Assembly: GCA_019022495.1 (NCBI GenBank)
Contig: JAFEKR010000035.1
Coordinates: forward strand, 310,001-374,000
Source of the DNA: Epichloe hybrida
Lineage: Eukaryota > Ascomycota > Sordariomycetes > Hypocreales > Clavicipitaceae
Reading direction: 5' to 3'
Length of the DNA: 64,000 bases
Translations under genes and position numbers: made by a program
In this document: positions 45,900 through 58,103 of the stretch, one piece after another
How positions within the stretch are numbered: position 1 is the first letter of the stretch
Layout: every line of letters starts with the position of its first letter
Notes under the pieces: model-generated
The model's input: only the letters and a program-made list of their open reading frames with translations
What the model was told of the DNA's origin: nothing
Databases searched by the model: none

Positions 45900-48800
45900 A
45901 AGCGCCCTACCCCTATATTAAGGGAAGTTAGACTACTATATTTAACTAAAGCGTAACGCAGATAGTAGCAAGCCTAACTTACTATAGGTACCTTTATATA
46001 ACATACCCTAAGAATATTTACTTAAGATCTAGAAGTAAGTAATAGACTTAATAAATAAGGGGTAGATTAGAGTAAGCTTCTTATTAGTAGTAGCCTTAGT
46101 ACTACTTATAAAGAAGCCTAGGGGTAGCTAGAGGTTTTACGTAAACTATTATATACTTAATAAGATTATAGAATAAGACTATTACCCCTTACTATTAGTA
46201 AAGGAAATACTATAGTTACTATTAGAGGTAAAGTGATTTATAAAGCTAGATATATAATTAGCATTCCACTATATACATATTACTAAAGGCAAGGAACACT
46301 AGACTGCATTTTAGACTAGGTTTAGCTTGTTTAAATAGCTTATGTGTCCGTTTAGGTTAGTAAGCGCGCTAGTAACTTTCTAATAATATATTAATAGCGC
46401 GCTAAGTAGGATACTTAGTAATTATATTACTATATACCTTAATAATATACTTATTTACTTAGGTAGTTTAAGGAGGGACTATATGTAAAAGGTCCGTAGT
46501 ATACTAGCTAGATTATAATAGGCTAGCCTAAACCTAGATATTAAGAAATATGTCTTTACTACTAAAGAGGTTAAGTACTTAGGGTTTGTTATTTAGGTAA
46601 GGAAAGCTATCTATTTAGATAAAGAAAAGATTATAGTAATTTAGAATTAGGAGGCACTAACTAGGGTTTAGGGGGTTTATAGTTTTCTAGGGTTTACTAA
46701 CTTTTATTATAACTTTATACTAGATTTCTTAAACATTACGAGTCCTCTGATTAACTTAATAAAGAAGGGGGTCCTATTCTACTAGATAAAGGTATATAAT
46801 AAGGCCTTTAAGGCATTAAAGTTAGCTTTTATATTATACCTAATCCTAGCTTAGTAGGATCCTAAAAGGGATATATTAGTAAAGGTAAACTGCTCTAGAA
46901 TAGCCCTAGGGGGGTGTCTCTCCTAGTTTAGTAATAATAGTATTCTACATCCAGTGGCCTACTATTTAGCTTAATTATAACCTGCTTAGTAGAATTATAT
47001 AATTTATAATAAGGAGTTACTAGTAATTATCTCCTATCTTAAGGCATAGTTAGTAAAGCTATAGGGTGTAAGTAAACTATTTATAATTCTAATAAACTAT
47101 AAGAACCTTAAGTACTTTATAGCGCTAAGGGAGATATCTAAATATTAAGCTTAGTAAGCAAAGACCCTAGCACTCTTTAATTTCTATTTATATTATAGAC
47201 TAGGCACTTAAGCAAAATAACTAAATACGCTATTATAGTATTATTTAAAGAGGCTAGGAATAGAAAGGGTAAAGGCACTAATTATCTAGTTAGTAACTAG
47301 TCTTATAAAGTTTTCCCTTAAGGGAAGGTAACTATATATTTACCTTAAACCTATTATAGTAATAGAGGGAAGTGCTTCTAATAGTAGCCTAATAGAGTTA
47401 AGGGTCTTACTTACTAGTAGGTTAATATTTACAGATAAACACCTTTAGTCTCTGTGGGATTAGTCTTTAGCCTAGGATAAGGTGTATAAGTTATAGATAG
47501 ACGCTATAGTAATAAGGGCTAGGAAGTTCCTAGATATTACTAATACTAGAGAATAGATTATAAATTATTAGATTAGCATAAAGGGGTTGCTCTAATTCTA
47601 AGGATAGACATAGGTCCCTAAGTAGGAGCTATTAACTATAATATTAATATAGCGCGTTTATAACTCGCCCTTATTAGGTCACCTAGGTCAAAATACAACC
47701 TTTAAGGCGCTTTAAAGAGACTTCCACTAGGATAGTATGTTATAGGATATAGCCTAGTTTATATAAAACTATTACTACTATAAAGGGCGGAAAAGCTAGT
47801 AACTATAATAAGGCTTGCTAAAACCTATTCCACTCCCTAATAGGTACTAGTTATAAATATTTATTAACTTTATAACTAACCTTCTAGTAAAAACATAGGA
47901 TTAGCTATAGTTCCTTATAGTTATTACTAATTAGCTCTTAAAGTATATCTAGTTAGAAGTAATATTATTAATAAAGGCTAGGGCATGCGCAGAATAATTT
48001 AAATACTACTAGTAGCGTTTCCACGGATTCCCTATATAAATTATTATAGATTATAGGTTAGACTAGCTAAGCAATTTTTAGACAGAACTTTATAATAAGG
48101 TTAGTGTGTAGTAGCTACTTTTTACTATGTATTACTTATAAATAAATAGTAGTATAGAAAGGGTAAACTAGGAAGTATAGGCTATACTATATGTAATACT
48201 ATCTTTCTCCTAATTTAAATAGCTAGATTACCTACTAGCTTACTAGCTAGTATTAAATAACAGGGATTTATTAGTAACTAGAATAAGCATAAATATAGCA
48301 CTCCATAGGTTTAATATAGCTATAATTCAGGATCTATTACCTATAAGGTAATCTACTATATTAGCGAAGGGGAGGGCTTAAGCCTTTCTATAATATTTAA
48401 AAGATAGTATAGATTTAACATAGGCTATAATAGCCTTTATCTAGTAATAATAGTAGGAGGATATAAATAGTAGTTATAGGCTAGTAAAGTAATTCTAGGT
48501 TAGGGACTACATATAGCTTAGCCTTTGTAATATTAAAATAAACTATCCCTATAAGAAGTTAAATTAGGTTATAGCTAAATATAAGGTACTTAAGGTGCCT
48601 ATGCCCTTAATAGTTAGGTTAGATATCCTAAGGGGACTATATCCTATCTTTTATATTAACTTAATTTAGTATATAGTAAATAATCCACTACTAAGCTAAA
48701 GACTAGCTAATAAACGTTTACTACTAGAGCTAGTTATAATAAATACTAATAATAATCTTATAGAGTATTAGGTAAAGGAAATCCTTATAGCTAAGAACGC

Positions 48801-48960
48801 ACTAAGTAAGGGTTTAAACTAGAATATCTTAGTTAAATAGAGAGGTTATATATAGCTAACTTAGAAGCTATTAGAAAGTATAGTATATATAGAAGCACTT
48901 AACTATTTTAAATTATAATAAAGGAATATATAGATAAATAATAGCCCTAAAAGAGTGTAT
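45900..48960 (+). pseudogene. dead pol gene of the gypsy element (RT, RNase H, integrase, chromodomain)
   Basis: Reading through stops, a reverse transcriptase is recognisable: LVKKPGG-like and RFYVNYYILNKI near 46110-46180, and YLNNILIY at 46435-46458 where the family has YLDDILIYS. Both catalytic Asp codons have therefore become Asn. RNase H-like sequence follows near 46870-47200. An integrase N-terminal block (NSPLLGHLGQNTTFKALQRD) lies near 47660-47720. A chromodomain-like end (LVKQRGY ... EALNYF) lies near 48790-48915. Frames are broken throughout by TAA and TAG. The copy cannot be functional. Confidence 0.82.
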
Positions 48961-49054
48961 TTTAATTTAACTAAAGATAGCTAAAAGACGCCTAATTTCT
49001 ATCTAATACACACATAGCCTAGCGCTGAAATTCTACTATAATATAAAATAATTT

Positions 49055-50450
49055 AGGAAAAGGGGGGGGTGTTATTATTATTATTATATTAGCAGCAGGC
49101 CTTAGTAATAGTATAGGCTAGCTTTATAATGGTTTTAGCTATTTATTAGACTTAGGTATTACTTACCTCCTAGGTAAAGATAGACTAGGCTAAGTTATTA
49201 TTTATAGTTTTTATACTATAAAAGAATTTAGTAGCTAGGTTATTATATCCTTAGTAAGTAAGTATTATCTAGGTAAGTATAAGTTACTATACCTTAGAGG
49301 TATCTTAGGCATAGGCTATACCTATAGGGGAGGAGGCTAGGGGCTAGGCCTTAGCTAGATTAATATAAGTAGTAGTAAGTATACTATTAAAATATTTATA
49401 GTAGTAAATAAAAGTTTTTATAAGAATAGTATACTACCTCTTATTATTACTAGTTTATAGTATAGCTAAAGTCTTAATAGCTTTTCCTATATATATAAGA
49501 TTCTTAAGATATTTAAAGGTATAGTAAAGTTTTAGGTCTATGCTATATAAGTACTTCTCCTAGAGGTATATATAATAGCTAGCTTAATAATAGTAATAGG
49601 CCTAGTTTAGCCTTAGAGTATAGTTAAGGGTACTCTTATTTTAGAGATTATTTATATAAGAACTATATAGAAAATTATACTCCTTACTATTAGAGAGGTT
49701 TTTATTATTAAAGTCTCCTTTTAAAATATACTTACTAAGGTAAGTATACTTAAATAAGGTAAGAGAGGGTAAAGAAAAAGAAGAGAGTATACTAGTAATA
49801 AGTTAGTTAGAGGGGGAGATAATACTACTTATGATAAAGAGTAAACTAAATATAAGAAAGGAGCTTAAAGATAGTAAGATAATTAATAAATAAGGTTAGA
49901 AAAGGTATAAAAAGAAGAAATTATAATAATAAGAAAGTAAAAGAATATAAAGTTAAGGGAGGGGAGATAAGTTATTTATATTTTAGAATAAATTAGTTAA
50001 GCTCTAATTAAAGTATAGGTTATTTATATTTATAAATAAAGGCTAGGAGTAAATAGGGGTAGTATATTATATAATAAGGGGCTAGATAATTACTAATAAG
50101 GGGGCTACTTAAAGTAAAGCCTAAGTTTAGTAAGTAATAGATAGAATATAAGATTAAGGTAAAGTTAAGAGGGTAAAGAAGGTAGGAAGATAGCTAGTAA
50201 TAGGGGGTTCTAAAAGAGATAGCTAGTGTTTTTAAGGGTAGGACTAGAGTAAGGTAAGGCACTTACTATACTAAAATTTTTTTTACTTTATATAGTAAAG
50301 ATATAACCTTACCTAGTAACCTACTAGCTTTACTAGGCTACTTATATTACCTTACTAGGTTTTTCTATAGTAGCTATATAATAGGGGTTTAGTATTAATA
50401 TATACTTACTTTTTTATAGGAGAAGGAAGGGGGGGATAAGTATAGGGGTA
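49055..50450 (+). other. 3' internal segment of the gypsy element, unexplained
   Basis: About 1.4 kb between the chromodomain end and the right LTR. It opens with a purine/G run (AGGAAAAGGGGGGGGTGTTA) that itself looks like a polypurine tract followed by an LTR-like TGTTA. No domain is recognisable. It is heavily AT-rich and may be a nested, decayed insertion or a long 3' noncoding region. Confidence 0.5.
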
Positions 50451-50685
50451 TATTATAGACTTAAGCTATAAGCTTAGGTTAAGTCTAGCTCTAGAAAGGC
50501 TTTAGAAAGTATATACACTCTAGGTAAAGGGGTTAGGGCTTTATATAAACCGCGCACAGACCGCATATAAGGGGATATATATCCGGTTACTGTGTAACAC
50601 TAGTAGAGTTCTCCTTTCCTTCTATAAGAATAATATTCTTATTCTAAACGCTTATACGCAGTAGCCATAAGGCCAGTTCCTAACA
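50451..50685 (+). repeat. right LTR of the gypsy element
   Basis: 235-base direct repeat of 43833-44067. Target duplication ATAAC follows at 50686-50690. Confidence 0.9.
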
Positions 50686-50738
50686 ATAACATCCAATTAT
50701 GTAGCCACACTACGGTCCTTACTCCGTACGGAGTACTA

Positions 50739-51283
50739 CAATGCCCCCCTAAAATTATTTTACAAATCTATATGCCCTAATTCTTCGTTCCTCTCTACAT
50801 ACAGTAGTAGGTCCAGGTAATCCCGAGCAACTCGTAGCAAAATTAGCGTAGAACCCACAGCGTGTTATGATGCTCGCTGCTTGGATTTACCTGAGACCCA
50901 CTGTAATAACAGGTGCGATTAGCTACATTTCTCCTTCGAAGTCGTAAGCTTAGTGGAGTCACGTCAACCAGGGTCTGTGTGTATCCAATTAGATAAAAGT
51001 AGACTAGAGAAACATATAATTTGCGGGCCCTATAGATCCACAAGGCTTATGACCTCTACGTAAGGAGATAAGTGCGCTGTGACCCCTAATCTTTTCAAGA
51101 GTTGTAAGGAAAATAAACAGGGTATACAGCGCCACCAAAGAATATATTCATTTCTATACCGGCTGCTAGTACTAAAATGTACCTTGAATTCTAACCTCCG
51201 GTTCCTTCATTTCCTAGCTAGTATGTAATTAGCTCAATTACCCCTGTCATGTAGATTTGTAAAATCATTCAAGGGGTGCATTG
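50739..51283. mobile_element. TA-flanked inverted-repeat element, second copy
   Basis: Ends CAATGCCCCCCTAAAATTAT and its complement (…AAGGGGTGCATTG) over about 30 bases, with TA on both outer sides. The ends and the block TAATTAGCTC...ACCCCTGTCATGTAGATTTG match the element at 7517-10195, where the LTR element inserted inside this very block. It is noncoding and carries a nested 102-base MITE at 50802-50903. Less RIP-like decay than its neighbour suggests a younger or less affected copy. Confidence 0.78.
50802..50903. mobile_element. 102-base MITE, nested copy
   Basis: Inverted ends CAGTAGTAGGTCCAGGTAAT and CTGAGACCCACTG with TA on both sides. The interior (CCGAGCAACTCGTAGCAAAA ... GTTATGATGCTCGCTGCT) is nearly identical to 58005-58103. 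Insertion into the larger inverted-repeat element gives its relative age. Confidence 0.82.
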
Positions 51284-51463
51284 TATACGGAGTAAAAGTC
51301 AACCATAGTCCGACAGATACCAAGAGGGACATTTCTGCCCCGCCATGCCCGGCAATTCACCAATCCGCTGACGTCTGTTTCGCGTTAACCACCAGGGCGG
51401 TCCCTGGAAATAATATGTATTCACGAGCACGAGCCACCGTTCACAATCCTGGTTTGAGGCAAC

Positions 51464-54384
51464 ATGGAGAAGCAAGCGCAGGTGCGTCAAATCCTTCCTC
51501 ACTGCCATCCTGTTCTCGTTCCCAAAAACCATGTCCAGGGACAATGAATGCAAGCTAACTCCACTAATCGTTGGGCAGGCTGAGGAAACTCTGGCTGCCA
51601 AGTCGAGCGGCCAGAATGCACTGAAGCATGCCATCAAGGCGGCTGAAATGTACATGAAAGCCGCAGAAGAAAGGCCCGACAAAATTGATGCTGCGCGTCT
51701 CAGGCAAAAGTGCCAGGAGCTTATCGTATTTGCTGAAAAGCTCAAAGCTCGCCTAGCGCCAACAGCAGGCGCAGCACATTCAACGCCATCTCGACCTGTC
51801 TTACCCGTCTCAGGAACAGCAGACATATTAAACCAAGGCTCCATACTTCATAAATGTGAATTTCCCCCTTGGGATCAGGACTCCCCTTCAATCGACATCG
51901 AAACAGAATTAAACAACCAAGAAGAGTTCATGTGCGCCGACCCTTTCTTGTAAACACCATGACCAAATTTGCATCGTGAACAAAGAATTGCTGACACGGG
52001 CCGTGATTGCAAGAGATGATACGGGTTTTACTCTATCAGCAGCTCAGCTTGACTATTTCGCCGCATGGATGAAACCAGCTGAGCTTTTTAAAACAGGTCC
52101 AGCTTGTCATCCACAGTCATATGAGGATGCGATGATGCAAACATCTGACGACAGTGATCTGGTACAAGACATCACAACCGATTGTTCTGTTGTAGCTAGC
52201 CTCTCTGCAGCTTATAATGTTCTCGTCGGGAAAAAGCATGCAGTAAGCAAAAAATCTCAATGAACTATCATCCTGACAAGCCAGCTGAAAAGATGCCCTA
52301 ATTTAATTCAAACAGGTTCTTTCCTCTATATTTCACCCATTCGATCATAGCAAGGGTAGGCCAAGACTCTCCGCAACGGGGAAGTACGTCATCAAACTGA
52401 ACTTCAATGGATGTGCAAGGCGAGTTACGATTGATGACCGACTGCCGTCTTCGCGAACGGATAGAGCCTTGTTTGTCGTTGACAGGCACAATCCATACCT
52501 GCTGTGGCCAGCGCTTCTAGAAAAAGCATATTTGAAAGTCAGAGGCGGCTATGATTTCCCAGGCAGTAATTCTGGCACCGATTTATGGGTGCTGATAGGC
52601 TGGATTCCAGAACAAATTTTTCTACAGAAGTAAGTGATCCGGGTTATGGTGCTTCTTTTTTATCTCGGCGGCCGCGTTTTCTTTCCCTTTCCCTTTCACT
52701 TTTCCATCCCATCGCTCATTACGCTTACCAAATGTGTGGCAGAGAGGACGCTGATATTGATGATATATGGAAACGTATCAAATTGGCATACCAGTCGCGT
52801 GATGTGGTCATCACATTAGGAACTGGTAGAATCTCGGCCGACGAAGAAAAGGTGATGGGGCTCATTGGAGAGCACGACTATGCAGTTGAGGATATCGACT
52901 CTTCTGGGGGTGTTAAACGCCTTCTAGTAAAGAACCCCTGGTGTAATGGGCCCGCGATGACGACGACGGGATGGCCCGTACCCCAACAATCTTGTTCGGA
53001 TTTATCCTCTTGCAACGTTTCAGCCGATTCAAAATGGCCCAATCGCCCGGGATCTAGCAGCCGGCTGTGGTTTAGCATTGAGGACGTCGCTCAACATTTC
53101 GAATCTATGTATCTGAACTGGAACCCGTCTTTGTTCTCACACCGACGAGATCATCATTTTTCCTGGAGTGTACCGCCGAGCATATACCGGTCATCGTTGT
53201 CAAAAAACCCCCAATTCTCCGTCACGGCATCCAACGGCGGAACCATCTGGGTTCTTGTCAGCCGACATTTCGTCGACGCTGAACTGGACATCGCCCGCAG
53301 CAGGAGAGACTCAATGGCGGCCGTGGCTTGTCGACTTGGGTTCATGAGCATTCTAGTGTTCGAGAATTCTGGACACAAGGTTCAAATTAGCGGCGGAGAG
53401 TTTTATAGAGGCCCGTATGTCGATTCACCTCAAACTTTAGCCCGCCTTGACGCACAGTCCAAACAGTCTTATACGATCGTTATTGATCAGCATGAGCTTC
53501 CTCTGCCTCAATATTCGTTCACGATGTCACTCTTCTCGAATTCTCCGCTCTCAATTTTGGAAGCTGCGGAGACTATGTCACATATCTCTGAACATAACGG
53601 GGCTTGGACGAGGCGAACTGCCGGTGGCCACTCATCATATGCCACGTTCTTCCACAACCCTCAGTATTGCCTCACTATCACTAAAGCAACCCCGGTGTCC
53701 ATCCTTCTTTCTGCAGACATCAACGATGTCCATGTCCATGTGGACGTCGTGTGGGCAAAGGGAGACAGAGTTGCGGTGCTCCGCATGAAGGACTTGGTGG
53801 CTTCCTCGGGCGAATATCGCCGAGGATGCGCTGAAGTGAACATTTCGATGCTTGAACCCGGTATCTACACATTGGTCTGCTCAACCTTTGACGCTGGTCA
53901 GCTGGCACGGTTTGTTTTACGGGTTGCTTCAATGACTCCTGTTCGTGTTACCCCTGTGCTGCCGGATGCAGCCGGCAGACTGGTTACCAATATTCCTCGT
54001 CTTCGATTAGCCGAGGGCGACATGAGATACCGCACATCCATCAATGCATCGTGGTTGACGAAGGCCAGTGTGTCGGTCCAGAGCGCCACTTTAGCCTTAC
54101 CGGGGACTAACATACGTCCACCATCATCCCTAATGCTTCGCGTATCCGTCATTCTTGGCTGGGGATCCGGACAAATTCCGATTGCTGTGTCAGGCGAGGC
54201 CGAGTTTCAAGATCCATCCATTACTATACGTACGCCGCAATTCGACATGGAACCCGAGCGCATACAGAGGCTAGGATTGTGGATACTCATTGAGAGTATG
54301 GGCTCCCACAATTCAGGCCTAGCAATAGATGGAGAGATCCTGAGCGACTCGCCAGTACGAATTGGGACATGGGAGTTTGCATGA
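51464..54384 (+). CDS. palB: calpain-like cysteine protease of the pH-response pathway
   Basis: PalB/Rim13 is the calpain-like protease of the Pal/Rim ambient-pH pathway, thought to process the transcription factor PacC/Rim101. Exons 51464..51481, 51579..51949, 52014..52242, 52316..52629 and 52743..54384 give 857 aa. Exon 1 is six codons (MEKQAQ). An N-terminal MIT-type helical domain (ALKHAIKAAEMYMKAAEERP) is the expected ESCRT-III contact. The calpain core has Cys187 in TTDCSVVAS, His355 in GEHDYAVED and Asn375 in KNPW, with LWPALLEKAYLKVRGGYDF between. The C-terminal half holds C2-like beta domains. The exon 2-3 junction (donor GTAAAC, acceptor TGCAAG) is the least certain splice. Confidence 0.94.
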
Positions 54385-55020
54385 CATGTCCCTCAAATCA
54401 ATGGCGTGCTCAGCTTAATCAATAAGCAAGTAAAGCATAAATCAACGAACAGGATCTAGCAAATCGCAATTACGCTTGTATTTGCTCCTATAGCCCCCTT
54501 TTTTCGTCTTCGACTCCATAGTACACGCCAGAATGCACTATTGAAAAGATCACCGAGTGGGGTTGCATCCCAAATTCGATCTTGAAAGTAAATGATAAGC
54601 GATTTGTCTACTCAATACACAAAGGCTACGGCAAACACTTTGGCACAGTAGAAGAAGAGCTAATGTACACTTGTGAGAATTATGAGTTGATCTCTATTCA
54701 AGGTCAAAAATAAGTTCGGTAGATGGAAACGTGGCATAACTTGCCTGGTATATGGCGCCCTCAACGCCAAGCATGCCTCTTAATCGAGCTGCAGTAAAAT
54801 CAGGGAATGGGCGTCTTCCAACAATAATAATAGCCATAGAAACATCCTGCAATGAAAGTGGGATTTTTCATTCGTATGAAAGTAGACGACAAACAAAAGA
54901 CAATTTGCGTATATTCTCGGTTGAGGAAGAGGAAGATCGTAAATGATTTGTGATAAGGGTTTTGCCATTGATGTAAATTTGCAGAGCCTGCTGCACCACG
55001 GTGTCATGCAAATCCTCGTG
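54385..55020. other. convergent intergenic region, palB / C2H2 gene
   Basis: 636 bases between two stop codons. Small frames are present on both strands but lack any recognisable domain. Expected 3' UTRs. Confidence 0.5.
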
Positions 55021-56617
55021 CTATGACACGATACCTCGTCTGCGACGACCACGATTGGGACCATCTGGGCGCTGAGACAGAACCTCTCGTAATAGTGGGT
55101 CATCTTTATCTTTATCCATATGATGCACTCTGACGTGTCTACGTAACAAAAGGGAACGTCAGCACTTCCACGCAAGATCGACTTTGACGATAGACGACTT
55201 ACCGTTGCAGATTGTCTGGGCGCGGGTATTTGTGCATTCTGCCTGGACAAAACGGACAAACATACCCTGGAGAATCATGGACAAGCCCGTGCCGTATCGT
55301 TTCATTTTTGCGTTTGAACCCCTTGCCACCCTCACTTCGAGGACACCCTGGGACTGGACAGTAATGTGGTCGGGCCGAGGAATGGACATTCGCGTGCGAA
55401 TTGAGCAGATATTGGGTCTGAAAGGACGGCGCCGTGCACCCTTTGAACCTACAAACATATAGCCCTACTGATGGATTCGTGATGCCGTCAATACTCATTC
55501 GGTCCGCAACAGATGTCGCAGTAGCCGGCGTTGGCGCAGACGCAGATTGATCTGTGCTTGGCGTTTCGCTCGAAATATTTGTGCCGTAATCTGCACTAGG
55601 TTGTTGATTAAGTCCATTGGATGTGTAGCAGGTATAGGGGCTTGATGCAGGTAGGGAATGTGGGGATGGAAGGCTCAGCTGGTGCGTTTCGTTTGGGGAT
55701 CTCGGTGGCGATATTTGAGATGTGGCCAGTGGTGGCAAGCATCTCAGTGTCACAGGTGGTGGTTGGGTGAAATGAGTTCCAGAACAGTGTAGGACAGTCT
55801 TATCTTTCACTGCAAGTGTGAGCGGTTCAGAAGGAATATGGTCTATATCGCCAAGCGTAGATCGTATCGAGGGAAGAATCTGACCGTTGGATTCGAATTT
55901 TGGTGAGTCCATCTGCAAAGGAGGCAAACCACTGCTTGACGGAGTCAGCATAGCGATAGGATGTTTACGCGATCTTTCGGAATTGGTGTTGTTTTCAGGC
56001 TGGTCCATAGAGAGGCGGTATGAATTGGTCACGGATCGATCATCGCTCAGTGACAATTGGCGTGTTGAAAACGCGATATCCGGTGTATCTCGGGGGACCG
56101 ATATATGCCGACTATCTGGCGAAACTACCTGGAGAACATCAGCCGCAAGATGTTGAAGGCTGGGTCCAACCATGGCGCTAGAAGATGTTGGAGGACTACC
56201 GCAGGATCGAGATTGCACACCTGAGTCACCTGCTCTCTGACGAGAAGACAGGTCACCATACAGGTTGTTCTCTCGGTCTCCTTCATACTCCTCCTCATCA
56301 ACGCCTGGGAGGGCCCGATAGCCAGCAGCTTGTGCGATCTCAGGACGACGGCCGTTGCCGAGATAGGCCACGAGAACAGCATCTCCCGAGCTAGGGCGGA
56401 TCTTTGGGCGATTAGACCATTGGGAGTCGTTGATAGGAAGAGGAATAAGACTAACTTGAGCGGAAGGTATGTCTGGGGGTGGACTAGGAGAGAGCTCGAG
56501 CCTTGGGTGCAGTGCTTTCATAAGTGGACTGCCTCGTGGAACGACTTCATCGGGGTCGTAGGTCTCGGCAGCTATGTGAACATGGAGCTGCTGGTGCTGA
56601 CGGGCAGCCGTAGTCAT
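55021..56617 (-). CDS. C2H2 zinc-finger protein, putative transcription factor
   Basis: Exons 56617..55203 and 55138..55021 give 510 aa. The first 380 residues are low-complexity Ser/Pro-rich, with no domain I recognise. Three zinc-finger units follow near 385-480: YVCRFKGCTAPSFQTQYLLN...HANVH, HYCPVPGCPRSEGGKGFKRK...RHGLVH, and YVCPFCPGRMHKYPRPDNLQ then RHVRVHH. The intron splits the last finger inside its Arg codon, so exon 2 is needed for the final His pair. The tail RGRRRRG is a candidate nuclear signal. It is a common but uncharacterised fungal finger arrangement; target genes cannot be inferred. Confidence 0.85.
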
Positions 56618-57713
56618 TCTTGTCAGTGTTGTTTAAGCAGGTCAACTCGCCATGGCCTCGCAAGAGAGGACGACAGCAGCATGAAACGAGAGGCGATATT
56701 GGAACAGCCTCGAGAACAGAAGCAAGCGGAGGTATCTGGAGTCTCTATCACAAGAGAGAGTCTGGTCAAGTATATTGTTTTAAAAAGAAAAGAAAAGGAA
56801 AATAAGAAAGAAACCAAACCCACAGCAGAAAATGCGGTTCTAAAGGGGTTTAATAGAAGAAAATATGTAAACAGAGGTTCGTTCCCGGAATCAATGCGTG
56901 ATGCCACTGGCTGCTGATGGTTTTTCTGTGGCAAAGATGAGATCCTATCCTCGGGTGGTTTTGTAAGGTAACGCCACTATCAAAGTACACTGGCTAAGGT
57001 GAAGCTTGGTTGTGGTTGGCCTTGCGTCAGAGCAGCACTGGCAATAATTATTGCTAGACAGTGGCAGCCCAACAACTGTTCAAACGTTGCAAGTTCAGTG
57101 CTCGTATCTGAGACGAAATTTTGCTGTGTAGAAAAAGATGGTCAATCAGCGGGAGATTTCCAAAGGAGGACGGCCGAACAGGCGGGTTTCGATTGCACGG
57201 AACGGGCGCGCTGAACAGTCTTTCAGGTGCGGTGGCGGAAAAGAGGCAAAATGAATGTTGTGAGCAAAAAACATGCAGAAGATTGCGGCATACATGACAA
57301 ATATACTGCAACTTAGGCTCAACCGAGCCCTTGAGCAGGCAGCGCAGATGTACGGGGACACACCTCTGGTAATTAATTAGTTTGGCCCTTTTTCTTGCGC
57401 CAACGTCGGAACCAGATTTCCGGAGGGTTGAAGAGTTGCGGAAGCGTCGTGTGTGGAGCAAAGAGATCATCAGACTACCAAACCGATGCCAGCAGATGGC
57501 AACACTGACATTGGACCAAGCAAGTGAACGAAGTATCCCAAGAACTACAATATCGCGGGGAAGCTCCGACAAGAAGCAGACGGCGGCGGGGGAGAGAATA
57601 TCGAGGACAAGGTCGTCTCAGCCAAGGTCTGGCAGAGGTAGTATTGCCGTTGGGCAGAGAGAGAGAGTCGGGTTGGCATGAAGTCCATTGACGGCCAGGC
57701 GGGGAGCGGGGAC

Positions 57714-57743
57714 GCAGATGGAGATGGAGATGGAGATGGAGAA
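57714..57743. repeat. GATGGA-type microsatellite
   Basis: About five copies of GGAGAT in tandem, in a purine-rich stretch. Confidence 0.8.
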
Positions 57744-58004
57744 CTGGCTCTCGGTTGAAGACAAGACAAACCATGTGCATCGCACAGGCGGCATGAAGTT
57801 TGGCTGCTTGTTACAGCTCACAAATTTGAAGGTAAAGGTACCTTAGGTAAAGGTATCTTAGGTACCTGGGAAGGTCTGAGGTACATACAGTGGGGTAGCA
57901 AATGCTGTACATGCAATTTTCGCAAAGGTGCGCTTAAGCCTGAGTGACAAGTTTCCATGAAGTGGAAATTGACTGCCGGGCCACAGAAGCGACTTGTTCA
58001 TATA

Positions 58005-58103
58005 CAGTAAGTCCAGGTAATTCCGAGCAACTCGTAGCAAAATTAGCGTAGAACGCATAGCGTGTTATGATGCTCGCTGCTCGGAATTACCTGAGGCCCA
58101 CTG
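58005..58103. mobile_element. 99-base MITE, second copy
   Basis: Inverted ends CAGTAAGTCCAGGTAATTCC and the complement of CAGTGGGCCTCAGGTAATTC, with TA at 58003-58004 and 58104-58105. The whole element can fold into one hairpin. It matches 50802-50903 nearly base for base. Confidence 0.85.

Larger units (their letters stand above)
43833..50685 (+). mobile_element. Ty3/gypsy chromovirus, full length but inactivated
   Basis: Complete 6853-base LTR retrotransposon. LTRs of 235 bases start TGTTATGGAC (TATTATAGAC on the right) and end TAACA (TAATA on the left). A perfect target duplication ATAAC lies at 43828-43832 and 50686-50690. A purine tract (AGGAGAAGGAAGGGGGGGATA) precedes the right LTR. 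The inter-LTR differences are largely C-to-T and G-to-A changes, and the interior has almost no CpA with stops everywhere, the RIP pattern. Order of recognisable domains is reverse transcriptase, RNase H, integrase, chromodomain, which defines a Ty3/gypsy chromovirus. No frame is intact. Confidence 0.93.

Noticed and set aside
43833..50685. Possible CRISPR array or satellite in the AT-rich block
   Set aside because: The repeated words are due to extreme AT bias; no regular spacing. The block is explained as a decayed gypsy element.
53661..54152. Minus-strand frames over palB exon 5
   Set aside because: Shadow frames of a strongly conserved coding exon.
54752..55259. Frames of 64 and 159 aa downstream of palB
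   Set aside because: The minus frame is antisense or shifted relative to the C2H2 gene's last exon, and neither shows a domain.
57054..57572. 172-aa minus-strand frame in the long intergenic gap
   Set aside because: No recognisable domain, overlapping frames on both strands, and composition unlike the coding exons. Could be revisited with RNA-seq.
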